NCBI GenBank assembly: GCA_033239005.1
Contig: BSQZ01000006.1
Coordinates: 8,387,662-8,451,661 of the forward strand
DNA: 64,000 nt
Source: Lamellibrachia satsuma
Taxonomy: Eukaryota > Annelida > Polychaeta > Sabellida > Siboglinidae
Reading direction: 5' to 3'
Shown: positions 43,478 to 54,897 of the stretch, piece after piece
How the letters are laid out: the number at the start of each line of letters is the position of its first letter
Position numbering within the stretch: position 1 is the stretch's first letter
Translations under genes and position numbers: made by a program
Notes under the pieces: generated by a model
What the model was told of the DNA's origin: nothing
Database searches by the model: none
Seen by the model: the letters and a program-made list of their open reading frames with translations, nothing else

Positions 43478-44561
43478 AGGATGACGCCGTCATACTCGGT
43501 TATCTTCTCCCGGTACTGGTAGTACGGGCGGGTGGCTGATGGCGTGTCAGGAAAGCCGTCGTGGATGGCATCCACTAGAGCAGACATGTCGGGGTCGCTC
43601 GCCGTGGCAGTGCGCACGTCATCCCATGTGACCGATTTGATGAGTTCCGTGGCCGTGGACACGCAAGTCTGTGAGCAGCGAGGTGGCGCCGGGTCGTCGC
43701 GGGATCGGAGTGCTGCAAGGGCTGCCGCGGCCACATCATTGGGCAGGTCGGGAGTCTCGGCAACGCCCACCGGGTGCCGTGATAGGGCGTCTGCGACGGT
43801 GTTGCGGACGCCGGGGATGTGGAGCACGCGAAACCGATACCGCAGTGACTTCTCCTTAATGTTCCGCAAGCGAGGGTTTGGGATGTCGTCGAGGGCGCGG
43901 TCAACCAGCACCTTGAGTAGTGGCTTGTGGTCTACTGCTACCATGAGGTCCGAACATCCCAGGGTGAAATGTCGAGCCTTGTCAAGGGCTTCTACAACTG
44001 CCAGTGCCTCGCCCTCGATGGGGGCATAACGTGACTCAGCGTCGTGTGTGAAACGGCTGCCCATCAGCATTACTTTCCAGCCCGACTTGCAGCAGAACGG
44101 TCGGACACCAGCGCAGTCACAGTGTTTCTGGACTAGCCAATACCCGAATCCTTCCTTAGACCAGTCCGTGGCAAGACATGTTGGGCGTGACTGGTCGAAG
44201 ATCTCGACCCCATGCCTGATCTGGTCGATGATCACGATTTTCGACTGCTTAAACAGGTGATCCAAATGTTCTGTCCAGGCGAACGGCTGATCTGGCTTCA
44301 CGAGGTCGCGGAATGGTTGCATGTGGTCCGCCACGGCGAAGGCATAAGCCACCTGGTTGATGAGGCCGAACCAGCTTCTGATGTATGTGACATTCCGGTC
44401 AGTATCGGGAAGTCCTTTATCGCCTGCAATACCTTCGAGCATGGTTTCACTGACGTGGGTGATATCTCAAAGCCTGCAAACTCGACAGTGTCTTTGGCGA
44501 ATACAAACTTGTCTGGATTCTGCGTGATGCCATTGCGGCCACACGTGTCCAGCCACTGCAC
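43393..44561 (-). pseudogene. Gypsy RT C-terminal part and RNase H
   Basis: TQNPDKFVFAKDTVEFAGFE gives the RT thumb region. After a frameshift near 44440 the frame continues with PFRDLVKPDQPFAWTEHLD, LATDWSKEGFGYWL (RNase H Asp), YAPIEGEALAVVEALDKARH (Glu) and VAVDHKPLL (Asp), then ADALSRHP. RNase H removes the RNA strand during reverse transcription. It joins a broken integrase below 43477. Confidence 0.88.
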
Positions 44562-44569
44562 TGCCTGTC

Positions 44570-45988
44570 AAAAGGCCTGCTCGATGTTGTCCGCCCACAG
44601 TAGGGTATCGTCGATGCATTTTTTCTTGTTGGGTATGCGACGATCTCGTCGAATCGCCGTGTGAAGCCATCGCCAGACATCACGTATCCTTGGGGTGCAG
44701 AGCGGTATCGATAGCGGCCCCAAGGCGTTATGAACGTCGTGAGGTGCCAGTCGTCGGGGTGGAGTGGGACAGCGTGGTAGCCGTTCCAGGCGTCACACAC
44801 CGTTTTCTTTGTTCCATGAGGCACCGATCTCGCTTGGTGAAAGGGTCTCTGGGTGTGGTGGGTCTCCCTGGTGGCACAAGCGTTGAGGGCCTGGAGATCC
44901 ACAGTCCGTCGAGGCTTCCCGTTCTTCTTTGCGCTAATAACCATGCGATTACACCAGGTGACTGGGGTGCCAGTTGGTACTTCCTCGATGACGCCCATAC
45001 TGCAGTCTTGGTCGAGGCCGGTCTTCACGTCGCTTCGCCAGTGAATTGGGACATCGATCGGTGTGTGGCATGCGACAGGCTTGGCGTCTGGGTCAACCAT
45101 TAGTCGGAGTGGCGGGCCCTCCATCGGTCGGAGAGGTTGGTGGTGACACGTGTTAAATGTGCTAGCCTTGTAGTGCGCCAGCAACCACTGCTCCAGTTTG
45201 CTGCGGTTGTCCTTAATGGCTGGATAGGGCAGCCCTTGCGGAGGCAGTGGTGGAGGTTGACGGCGGGGGCACTCACAGTCCGCGGTCATTGACGACTCTG
45301 AGGCGGCGCTGTACGTGCTCACCTCCGCTAAGGGCTGTTGGCTTTGGCCGACGCCAGGGAAGTTACGCGGCACAATGCCTAACGCCACACACGCTCCTCG
45401 AGACAAGAAGAAGTCGCTCGTGTCTCGACACATGTAGACAATTTGGCGTGTTTCTGTGCCACTTGGATAAGCGGAATCTGATAGGCGCAAGGCGATCGCC
45501 CCAATTATGTTCAGATTGTTTCCGTTGGCAGCTGACATCTGCAGACGTGTTTTGCTCAGGTATCGCTCGGTGAGACCAAGCTTGGAGAGTAGATTCGTCC
45601 CAGCCAGGCACGATTGGCAGCCTGTATCAGCAACTACCGACACCAACGCCGCCTTAGTCGGGCGCCTCAATGGTGTGCGGAGGCCGAGAGCGCGAGTGTC
45701 GCATGGGTACTGAGTGGTGTACAATGACAGTGTAGGTTGTGGGGCCGAGGGTTTCTTCACCCACGTGTCTTGAGTAGCGTTGTAAACGCAGTGTTCGAGG
45801 TCGAAGTCCCCGAGGTTGCAGACAATCTCATTGTCGACAGTTGGCGCGATCTCCACGCTGCATAATGATTGGAAGAGAGCTGTAGCGGTTTCCCTCTGTG
45901 GTGACCGGCGCGGGGGCGTTGCACATAGTGTGTGCCGGCCGTTGACTTTTTCCTGCATACGGTCCCAAGGTGACCTTGCTTGCCGCAT
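44570..45988 (-). pseudogene. Gypsy protease and reverse transcriptase N-terminal part
   Basis: The protease active site reads VVADTGCQSCLAG. RT blocks include RMVISAKKNGKPRRTVDLQA, ATRETHHT, VCDAWNGYHAVPLHPDD, FITPWGRYRYRSAPQGY and GDGFTRRFDEI. Near 44615 a frameshift is needed to reach the CIDDTLLWAD catalytic box, and a TGA follows at about 44570 after NIEQAF. It overlaps gag in a different frame, as is usual for Ty3/gypsy elements. Confidence 0.88.
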
Positions 45989-46584
45989 TTGGTGCAGGTT
46001 TGGCCGTATGCCGGGCAGTTATCAGAGCGCTCGTCCCTGCTGCTACCATGGCCGATCTGACCGCAGTGTGTGCACAGCGGAGTAGACAGGGGTGGGGGTG
46101 GGGCATGTTGTTTGAAAACCGCTCTCTGCTGGTTCCGGAAGGAGCTGATCGGGGCAGCCGCCTCTGACCCTTCGCTCAGCTGCTTCTTAATGTTGGCCAG
46201 TAGATCTCGTTCGCTGCAGGAGGCCAGCGCATCACGGTGAACCCGCACGAGGTTCTTCCGTAGTCCCTCGGGATTGCAGCAATCTAGGCGCTGGTAAGCG
46301 AGGTCGGAACCGGCGACTCGCGTAGTGTCTTTATATTCACGCCAGCGTTGCTCGAAATACAGCCAATCTTCCAGGGAGAAACCCTCATCAACAGTCGGGC
46401 GGCTAATTTTCTCCACCTTGGCCGTGGCGCCGGCAGCGCGGCTGGGCGCGGGCGTGTCTACATGCTGGCTCTGCGCGTGGATGCCGAGGAGTGTGGCTTC
46501 GAGTGCGGCGTCGGTGACATTCGGGCGGTATTCGCATCTGTCGACGGGGCACTTTTCAGCTGCCGTGGGCGTAGCCGGATCCAT
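45757..46584 (-). pseudogene. Gypsy Gag with zinc knuckles, internal deletion
   Basis: The ATG is at 46584 (MDPATPTAAEK). The capsid start GFSLEDWLYFEQRWREYKD is present, but the sequence jumps from DLLANIKKQL to the nucleocapsid region, so most of the capsid C-terminal domain seems deleted. Two zinc knuckles follow: CTHCGQIGH and CTKCGKQGHLGTVC. Gag packages the element RNA; this one is unlikely to assemble. Confidence 0.85.
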
Positions 46585-46706
46585 GATCACAACGGCAGAT
46601 TATGCACCAGGTGCGACCACCGTATTTGCATAAGCGGGCGTGAACGATAATAGGCCGGACCGTCGACGAGTGCTTAATACAATGCTGCAAATTGTCCGTT
46701 TATTCA

Positions 46707-46895
46707 TAAATAACACCCTTGTGTATTTGCATCGATGTTTAGTGTAGTGCAACAACTTACACGCATCTTCAGCAATGAATAAACGAGTATAAAGCACAGT
46801 ACCGTATGGGTAGATAGTAAACTGTAGCGTTGCAAATGCTCGAGAAATGATACCGGTTCAGTTCTCCTACAGTCCGCTAGGGGCACACTCCACTA
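46707..46895 (-). repeat. 5' LTR of the nested gypsy element
   Basis: 189 bp, matching 41956-42145 with a 1-nt deletion (agcgttgcaaat versus agcgttgtcaaat) and about seven substitutions. Confidence 0.9.
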
Positions 46896-46900
46896 GTATT

Positions 46901-47149
46901 GACATTTGCAAAAGTGCAGAAGCCAGGAAGCAGATGAAAGGAGAGACGAAGAAGGGAACTCCTGACAAAGAAGAGATCAGCAAGGTTGATGTCCACCGCA
47001 ATCAGATAGATAGAGATCGTCCCAAGACAACACGTCTAAAGAAGGTGCCAGGTGCAAATGTTGTGACCAAACACACCTCTTCCGGAAATCGTATGGAAAG
47101 TGTAATGAGGCAGCCGGACCCACCTACGGTGGAGCCACCTAGCGAATGA
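46901..47149 (+). pseudogene. Older Ty3/gypsy Gag, downstream half
   Basis: Continues the Gag frame from 41955 as DICKSAEARKQMK, then KVDVHRNQIDRD and TRLKKVPGA. A shifted frame near 47065 gives a degraded zinc-knuckle region (QTHLFRKSYGKCNEAAG). Removing the nested element and one gtatt copy leaves the Gag frame uninterrupted at the junction. Confidence 0.75.
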
Positions 47150-48524
47150 TGGCGCCACCTAGCGGACAATAATATAAGCACTGAGCGTAACAACGACGAT
47201 CGGTTTTTGGGACTGGTGGCGCACCCTAACGGATAACACACGAACTAATTTCCGTAAAACAGCGGCCCATTGTACTTAGCAACTATTTGGCATACGCCAC
47301 CTGGTGGATAGTGACCGCACTAATGGAGAGCAACATGGTGACCAGTTGTGGTACTAGTGGCACCCTTAGCTGATAGTCTATGAACTACTTACAGTACATC
47401 TAATGTTTAGTAACCTAACTAATTAGCATGTTAAATACGTCAATTATCGCCCAATGTTTATTTCCGGTTGTGCATGCGGAACCATCACCTTCCTAAGAGG
47501 AGACATCAAGGGGAAACGTATGTGGCCATTTTCAGTGAAACCGTATCAAAAAAGCACTGATCTTTGACTATCACGCAAAATTGCTACCCTTAGGCGAACG
47601 ACTTTGGAAAATGCACCACGTGGTAATGGGTTCTTAGGAAGGCGTATAACATGTAACATTTTTCTGAATGTTTTTAAAATGACATTTTTGTCGTTTTCTT
47701 TAAAATTTAAGCATGTTTGTAATATTTTGTTTAACATTGCCATGCCATTTTCTTTAACAGTGTCACATTTTTGTGTCATTTTCTTTAACTTTTTGTTTCC
47801 CTTCATACATTTTGTTGCATTTAACAAGGAATAACACAATGTAGTAACGCTTTCATTCTAAGTAACACTTTGATCAGAGCAGCTGTATTTAACTACAAAT
47901 TTAATGTGTTTTCTAAGTACGTACCAGTTTTGAGCCATTTCCGATTGTACATGCACAACAACACGCCTCCTAGGGTAACGTATAGGAAACGTATATGGCC
48001 TATTTCAGTGAAAGCGTAGCAAAAAAGAAAAAATCACGCAAAACTGCTACCCTTATGTTGCATGAGGCATCTGACGTAACCCCATGACGGACACTTCTCG
48101 TGTTGTTTTCTGGCAGTTATGTAAAGGTGGCCGAGAGCAGCCCGGATGTAATAAATAAATAAATAAAATGTTTATTGTCTAAATGTCTATGAATTAATCG
48201 AAACGTCCTGTAATTAGGAGCCCGTTGCCAACGACACCATTTCCGTAATTTGCAGACAAATTGTTGGACTAGAATCTCATAGAATGTCATTGCACTGACA
48301 TACCTGGTTTTTTTTTACGCAAAATATGCGTCAGTCTGCAATAATGTTAGAATATATACGCAGCAGGTGTTGAAGCCATGACATCGACAACAGTCTTCTG
48401 GTTTGATTGGTAGACTCGTCATTTGAAACTATGCTCCATGCTGTTTCATAGGTTGACCTATATTTCATGACAACAACAACTGACTGAACAGAGTGTCATT
48501 CACTCGTATTGCAGCAAGTGGTAC
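47150..48524. other. No gene seen; weak dispersed repeats
   Basis: Diverged units around (g)ccacctag(c)ggata occur at 47130-47380. Two similar blocks with ttttcagtgaaa(c)cgta(t/g)c and ttgctacccttag are near 47530-47590 and 48000-48055. A taaataaataaa run lies at about 48151. Confidence 0.45.
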
Positions 48525-48770
48525 CATGGCGATTTCACGACTTGCTTTCTAAGATGGCCGTATCCACGCATTGCTTTCTAACATAGCCGCATTCACGACT
48601 TGCTTTCCAATATAGGCGCCTCACGTATTGCTTTCCACAATGGCTGCCTCCACGACTTGCTTTTCAAAAAGACCACCCCTACGCATTGCTTTCCAGTATG
48701 GCCGCCCCACGTGTTTCCTCTCAAGATGGGCGCCCCCACAACTTGCTTTACAATACGACCGCCCCGCAAA
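48525..48770. repeat. Degenerate ~33-bp tandem repeat, about eight units
   Basis: Each unit resembles cacgacttgctttctaa-atggccgc with many substitutions. Period is 30-36 bp. Confidence 0.8.
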
Positions 48771-48794
48771 CGCAATAAGGTGACCTATATTTAA

Positions 48795-48960
48795 TCCACG
48801 AACCGCCCCTGGCGACCATATATGTAAGTTGTGACGCCCCTAGCGACTCTATGTGTGTATTTACATTGGCCTACATTTCCATGGCAAGCGCCCATAGCGA
48901 GCACAAACAATAACTTGACCCATAGCGACTATGTATGTAAGTTGTGACGCCCCTGGCGAC
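48795..48960. repeat. Diverged repeat of the cgcccctggcgac type
   Basis: Three to four copies of gttgacgcccc(t)(g/a)gcgac-like sequence with atgtaagttgtgacgcccct at 48825 and 48935. Confidence 0.65.
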
Positions 48961-50541
48961 ATTATGTGTAGTAACACTGACCTGTATTTTCCTACGAAAT
49001 TGATCTGTATTTGTATAAGAAGTACTCCTAGCTAGCATAAACGTAATAGCGTGATCCATATTTCTTCCAAGAAGTGTTCCCTAGTAACAAAATATGTAGG
49101 AGTGTCACCTATACTCCACCCAAGGCCAAGCAGTGGCTCTAGTGACAACACACATTGCACGATAACATACATTCACCACAAAAATTATAGGTTGAATAAT
49201 TTGACTTTTAAGGTCATGTTCTACATGTTAGTGCTTTGGCCGCAGTGGACAGCGACGTATGGCCACTGGTCAGAAACAAGTTGACAGCCAACTGATAAAT
49301 GTGGGAAACTATCTTGTGATGTACATTTAGTTGTTGGCAGTGTCCACTAGGTCGACTTGATCAATGTGGACGACGCTCATGACACAACCCATCACGCTCA
49401 CGTGCAGTGAAACACAACAGCTGAACTCGCCAACACAGAGTGGGCACATAGCTGGAAGCAAGCAGGAAGTATACTACCATGACTCAAATGATGGTAGTGT
49501 GCAACTGGAGGAAGTGGAATACCATCAGATACCAGATGGTAGTGTACAACTGGAAATGGTACGATAGTTTTATGACCAAGAATGAGAACTAATAACTAAC
49601 ACCATCGTTGTCACATTTGTCACTTTCTATTTGGTAAATAAATAATTAAAAAAAATCGATGTTTAAGTTGTTTTATTGGTTTCCAAGAAACAACATTACA
49701 CGCTGCTCCATTCCAAACAGTGAAATATTTGTAATATTTCCTTAAACTTTGTGAAATTTGTTTAACATTTTGACAGTATGATATTTTTGTAAAATAAAAT
49801 TAAGGTGTGACATAAAAATATTCGTGTTATACAAAGCTGTCCTTTCATCGAGGTCTAAAGAAGCTGAATTAAGTCAAAAAAATATAAAAACAAATTGGAT
49901 AGCAAACCAAGAAAATATGATTTAACGTAGACCAAACTTGACATAGACCGACATCGACAGGTACCGCGCCACCGGGCCTATTTAACCGCAACGAGGACGT
50001 CCAAATAACGAATAAAATATAATATGTTGTAGGTCGTATCATTCATGTGGGTTTTCACAATGTCTGTTTTAGTAACCAAAAAAATGGACCCAAAATACCG
50101 CCAAAATTACTTATTCAAAAAGACACTATAACTACTCACGATACACAATATCTTTATCGAGGTACACTACGGTATGCGATAGCGGTAGGCAAAACATTCG
50201 CGTCACCTTTGTGAAGCAGCAAACATTAACACGAACGACACCTGCCTGTGTATCGATAAAATAGCGAAATGTAACACGTAGTACGTTTTCCACATGTATA
50301 TCTGAGTATAATCTATGTAAAATATTTACAATTATTTTTTTTCAATGCTCGCGTGGAATTTGGACTTCATGTGAGTGAAGTCTGTAGCGTTACCTTGTCC
50401 ACGCGATAAATAAACGTGTGTTTTACTGTTGTATAATTTTAGTCAGTGTAGTCTGTATCGCCATATGTATCGTATTGTGACTTCTGTATCGCGATACGTA
50501 TCGTAACTTGAAGTAGTGTATCGTTCCGGCCCTACCACTAA
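48961..50541. other. No gene seen
   Basis: Contains a ~45-bp two-unit repeat at 49479-49558 (gatggtagtgt(g/a)caactgga) and AT-rich sequence. 50440-50520 has palindrome-like gtatcg(c)cgatac words. No ORF of substance. Confidence 0.4.
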
Positions 50542-50651
50542 CAGTGGCATATCTAGGATGTGGCGGTGCAACAGGTTACATAAAAAAATAATTGGTATGT
50601 TTGCAAAATGGAGCCATGGCTCAACGCCCCCCCCCCCGAGATACGCCACTG
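50542..50651. mobile_element. Short MITE-like element with CAGTGGC ends
   Basis: Starts cagtggcatatctagg and ends with the complement-like cgagatacgccactg. It is 110 bp with a c-run inside. The ends look hAT-like, but I see no 8-bp target-site duplication. Confidence 0.45.
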
Positions 50652-51239
50652 GAAGTGTCGATCTGATGTCGGTTTCCACATCTTGTGATTTCAGTCATCA
50701 GCCTGTCATCGATGCTCCTTTGGAAATAATGACATCATCAGAAAGTGTGAACAGTTTATTGATTTGTTACAGAACACAATTCGCATATACTATTACTGTG
50801 TATTGTATAATGTACATTGATGTATAGTTTGAACTCTGAAATGTCATCATTATTAATTGGTTAATAGTGTTAATCAATAAATTAATAATCTTCAACATTA
50901 GTGTTTTTCGTTGTTTGTTTTATGTAATATACCTTGAAGTACCTGTGTTGTGCATTTGTTGCACATTCAAAAAGAAGGGTGAATTTTTCCACATACTTCG
51001 TGTAAAATATAATAGCATGACCATCCAGGCGCACGTTCTTATATGAAGTGAAATTGTTTTATGATTTACACATTCATGGAAACCATTCTGTTAGATATAA
51101 GACGGTAGACATTTCTAGTTTTCATACGTACTCAACTTCGTCATATTTGCATGATTATTTCATATTATACATTTCTTCATTATTTGTTGTAAATCATTTA
51201 TATATCCAGATATTCAGAAATACTTACCTTGTGTAAATG

Positions 51240-51615
51240 CATGGTATACCATGGTGTTTTGAAACAGGTAAACCATGGTAAATACCATGATATACCATGG
51301 TATATTTTCATAAGGGTATCCTATGGAATGACATGGTATACCATGGCATTTCGTTGGCATTACATGGTAAACCATGACATTACATAGTAAACTGTGGTAG
51401 ACCATGCTTTTTCATATATTATGTATGGTAAATGTATGGTATACCACGGTTTACCTGTTTCACAACACCATGATATTTTACGATGGTTTCCCTGTTTCAA
51501 AACACCGTGGATTACCATGGTATATCATGGTATCTTACCATTGTTTACCACGGTTAACCTGTTTCAAAACACCATGGTATTTATCATGGAATACAATAGT
51601 ATATTTTCATAGGGG
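51240..51615. repeat. Palindromic CCATGGTA repeat array, copy-B specific
   Basis: Many ccatggtataccatgg-type palindromes alternate with ttttgaaacaggtaaaccat spacers. It is related to 33745-33870. The array can pair with itself extensively. Confidence 0.85.
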
Positions 51616-51917
51616 TCTACTACATACAAGATAACTTTTGTCTGATTAAAAGAAAACTGAACCATCAAAAAATCTTAAACTTCCTCACAATCATTGCCAT
51701 CATGTAAATGACATTCTGAGCAACTTTAGTCAAAATCACAAACTTGCATCTCGCTTAAATGTGTGATGTCTATCAAAGTCTAACAAAATAGCCAGGCCTG
51801 TAGCCGGGTAGGGAAATACATCCTCATATTACCAGTGGTTCCTATCAACATCAATGTTAATAACAGTACATATTCAGCTGTATATAAACACAAACAACGC
51901 ACACATACCAAACACCG

Positions 51918-51918
<1 letters not shown>

Positions 51919-51952
<34 letters not shown>

Positions 51953-52002
51953 CCACCCCCACACACTGCAAACACACACTGCACACACACACACACACTG
52001 AC
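51919..52002. repeat. (CA)n microsatellite
   Basis: cacacacacacacaca runs interrupted by caccccc and tgcaa. Confidence 0.95.
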
Positions 52003-53078
52003 GAAATTGACTAGGAGGACGGTCACTTGGCTACAAGCGCATCGCCTACTTGCAACAAACCTCTACTGTCTGGTGTGCCTCGTGGCGTGTCGTTGGGAGA
52101 TGATTGCCATTCAGAGTATTTTAACAATGCAAGATATTATTTCCTGATGTTTATGTTATGTCTAGTTCTAGCTGCTTTTTATACATGCACAATCCAAATA
52201 ATTTTCTTTAACATAATATTATGTAACAAATTATAGTTCCATCATCTTTACATTTAACGTCTTCATAATTTATTGAAAACTGTTGTTCATTTTTCACTCA
52301 CTTTACTTTCTACTAAATTACCATGTAGAACAATAAGCAGTTGTGAAAGTGTAGTTAATTCCTATTTGGAATTTTTTTATTAGTTTTAACATTCCTGACC
52401 AAAAACACAACGTTTACTCGTGGAATAGCTTCTGTATTTGACTACTGAAGTACTTCAGAAATATAAAACCTGGCTTTCTGATAATAAACATTTGTAAACT
52501 GATCTGTGTTATGTACTCAGTAACTCAGTTTTGAAAACAGCTTAATACACTGTTACTACAAACAGTGAATACAAACAGTTCTGCTGCCAGTAAGTGATAA
52601 AATACATACATTCTACAGACATCACAGAAGTATAATGTTACAGTACACACATAAAAATGAAATAATTAATAAATTTACAAACATTACAAAAAATATAGAT
52701 ACTAATTTCACTTCCTTGTAAATACATAAATACGTGTACATAAATATATTCCTAGTACACTGTATTTCATCTAACAACAAAGGTAATTACTAAGAGTTTC
52801 ACCAGTTGTTATGCATCAATTGTTCGATTCCCAAACCTATTAAATTCCATATTGTAAACAAATAATTTTCGAGGAACATTTGTTTGGATCATTTAATTCA
52901 TTTGTTTAAATTTTTTATTTATATAAATCATGATTGCATGGGGAATAATGTCAAAATATCATGATTTTGTACTACTGGTAAACATCACTTTGGCATTTTA
53001 ATTATGGATAAAGTTGCAATATTGATAAAGGCATTTTACCCAAGTCCATATTTTATTTATTTATTAATTATGTCATGG
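52003..53078. other. Duplication copy B, non-coding
   Basis: 52105-52410 and 52860-53030 align with 18360-18680 and 18720-18880 of copy A. 52410-52860 is absent from copy A and is unassigned AT-rich sequence. Confidence 0.6.
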
Positions 53079-53086
53079 GGTAGAAG

Positions 53087-53881
53087 CAGGGTTGTTTGAT
53101 TTAAATCATTTGATTTAAATCATTGATTTAAATCATGATTTAAATCGCTCCAAAAAAATCATTGATTTATGATTTTTTTGACTTCCGGTTTTTTTAATCG
53201 CTGATTTATATGAATTTAACACAAATAATTGTTTACATTAGTTTTGTATGTTTTAAATACAAAACACAAAGTGCGCACACTTGTGTAGCTGTATTGTCAC
53301 CAGATAGCCTGATAGTCAAATATTTTATGACATTGTGTATGTTTGAGCTATTCCCTTTCTGAATGCAGTGAAGCCACACAAACTTGTCTTCCAGAGGAAG
53401 TATCTTTTCAACACAGAAGCCCTGAGTTAAAGTCCACTTATAGCTTGTGCTAGTTGTTACCAATTCAGTATGTTGACTCAGTTGTACTGTGCTAGTTTGT
53501 ATTCTGGTTAGAGACCCTTAGAGTACACAGAGTCCTGGACAGGTGCTAATCCACCCTATAGGTAAACAATAATTACCACTGCTACAGCCTCAGACACACA
53601 GCATGCTTTCCTTTCCAAGACAGATTATGCAACTACAGGGGACGAGTGTGGACATTGTGGACATTGTCTAATGTCTTTATATAAGCAAAAATCATGTACC
53701 CTCTGTTAAGACAAGAACCCAAATCGATTTGAGTATAACATGTTTGAAAGAGTTTACAAATTTAAACATCTATATAAATATCTATATACCAGATTTAAAA
53801 AAATCAAATAAATCCGATTTAAATAAAAAAATCCGATTTTTTATTTTTTAAAAATAAAAATCATGATTTTTTTCAACCCTG
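53087..53881. mobile_element. 795-bp hAT MITE with 8-bp target-site duplication
   Basis: Ends are CAGGGTTG and CAACCCTG. It is flanked by ggtagaag at 53079-53086 and 53882-53889, the 8-bp duplication expected of hAT elements. Subterminal DNA is rich in gatttaaatcat/atgatttaaatc. No transposase is encoded. It is absent from copy A, so it arrived after the duplication. Confidence 0.93.
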
Positions 53882-53889
53882 GGTAGAAG

Positions 53890-54622
53890 GCATATACTAT
53901 CATAGCTGCCACAGAGAACACTTTGAATGAGTGAGAAACGGCCTAGTCATGAATTGCAGAAGTACAATAAGCATGGTAATCTCAAAGACAGCAGCACCAA
54001 GTTGCATCTTAGCAAACAGAATTCAACAGCAAAGAAACCATTCAGAATCTTCTATGTAGTTATATGGAAGAGAAACCTGGACTATTAATACACATGCAGG
54101 ACATAAATTTGGTTCCTTCGGAGAATAGAAGACATACATTTAGCATATCACAAATACTGATGACATTACAATGACAAGAGCCATTTCTAGGGTATATAAA
54201 TGAGATTCAAAATAGAAAATGCCACCTAAAGAAACATTAAAAGTCACAAAAAGTTAAATACTGTACACATCAATTGAAACTGGCTCAGTATCTGTGCATA
54301 CGGCACACAGCCAAGGCATCTACTGATGACATAATTGTTTTGAGGAGTTTTGATTAAATGAATAGCATTCATACATTTGAGCAGAAATCAGAGAAAACTG
54401 AATATATACATACCAAGAGCAGTATCTTAATCACATCAGTAGTTTAATTAAAATCAGATTTTCAAAACATGACAAGCATAGTCAAACAAACACTACTCTT
54501 CAAGCTAGACACTGACAAACACACAGTGATAGAAATTAATCAGATATAATACACATAACGTTGCAATATTTCTTTGTATTTCTGTGCATTTCAAACATAT
54601 CCTGGACTGTAACTCAACATGA
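53890..54622. other. 3' flank of caspase copy B, no further gene seen
   Basis: Aligns with 18930-19690 of copy A. Conserved minus-strand AATAAA at 54623-54628. Confidence 0.5.
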
Positions 54623-54897
54623 TTTATTTCATGTATACCGAAGCAAGGCAGAAACCAGTCAACTCTGTGTCCTGGCCTACATGTGCACACTTGTTGACCC
54701 AACATGCATCCGCGTTCTGTCCAGGAGCTATGTATGCCTAACAATATAAACTAAAAGCAGTGGTACACACATCATCTATAACAACACTTGCAGCAAAAGC
54801 ATCTCTCCACAACGAGCCTAAATGAGCAAAACTGAGACAAGACGAAGGCTTGCCGAGGAAAAACTCCTCTACAAGATGCCCCAGATGGATAAGGCCC

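Larger units (their letters stand above)
41956..46895 (-). mobile_element. Complete Ty3/gypsy LTR retrotransposon, 4,940 bp
   Basis: It is bounded by 190- and 189-bp LTRs in direct orientation and flanked by the 5-bp target-site duplication gtatt (41951-41955 and 46896-46900). Gag, protease, RT, RNase H and integrase follow in Ty3/gypsy order on the minus strand. LTRs differ by about seven substitutions and one indel (roughly 4%). Coding regions carry frameshifts and a stop, so it is inactive. It lies inside an older gypsy gag. Confidence 0.95.

Noticed and set aside
50542..50651. Firm hAT classification of the CAGTGGC-ended element
   Set aside because: Flanking octamers (accactaa and gaagtgtc) do not match, so no target-site duplication supports it.
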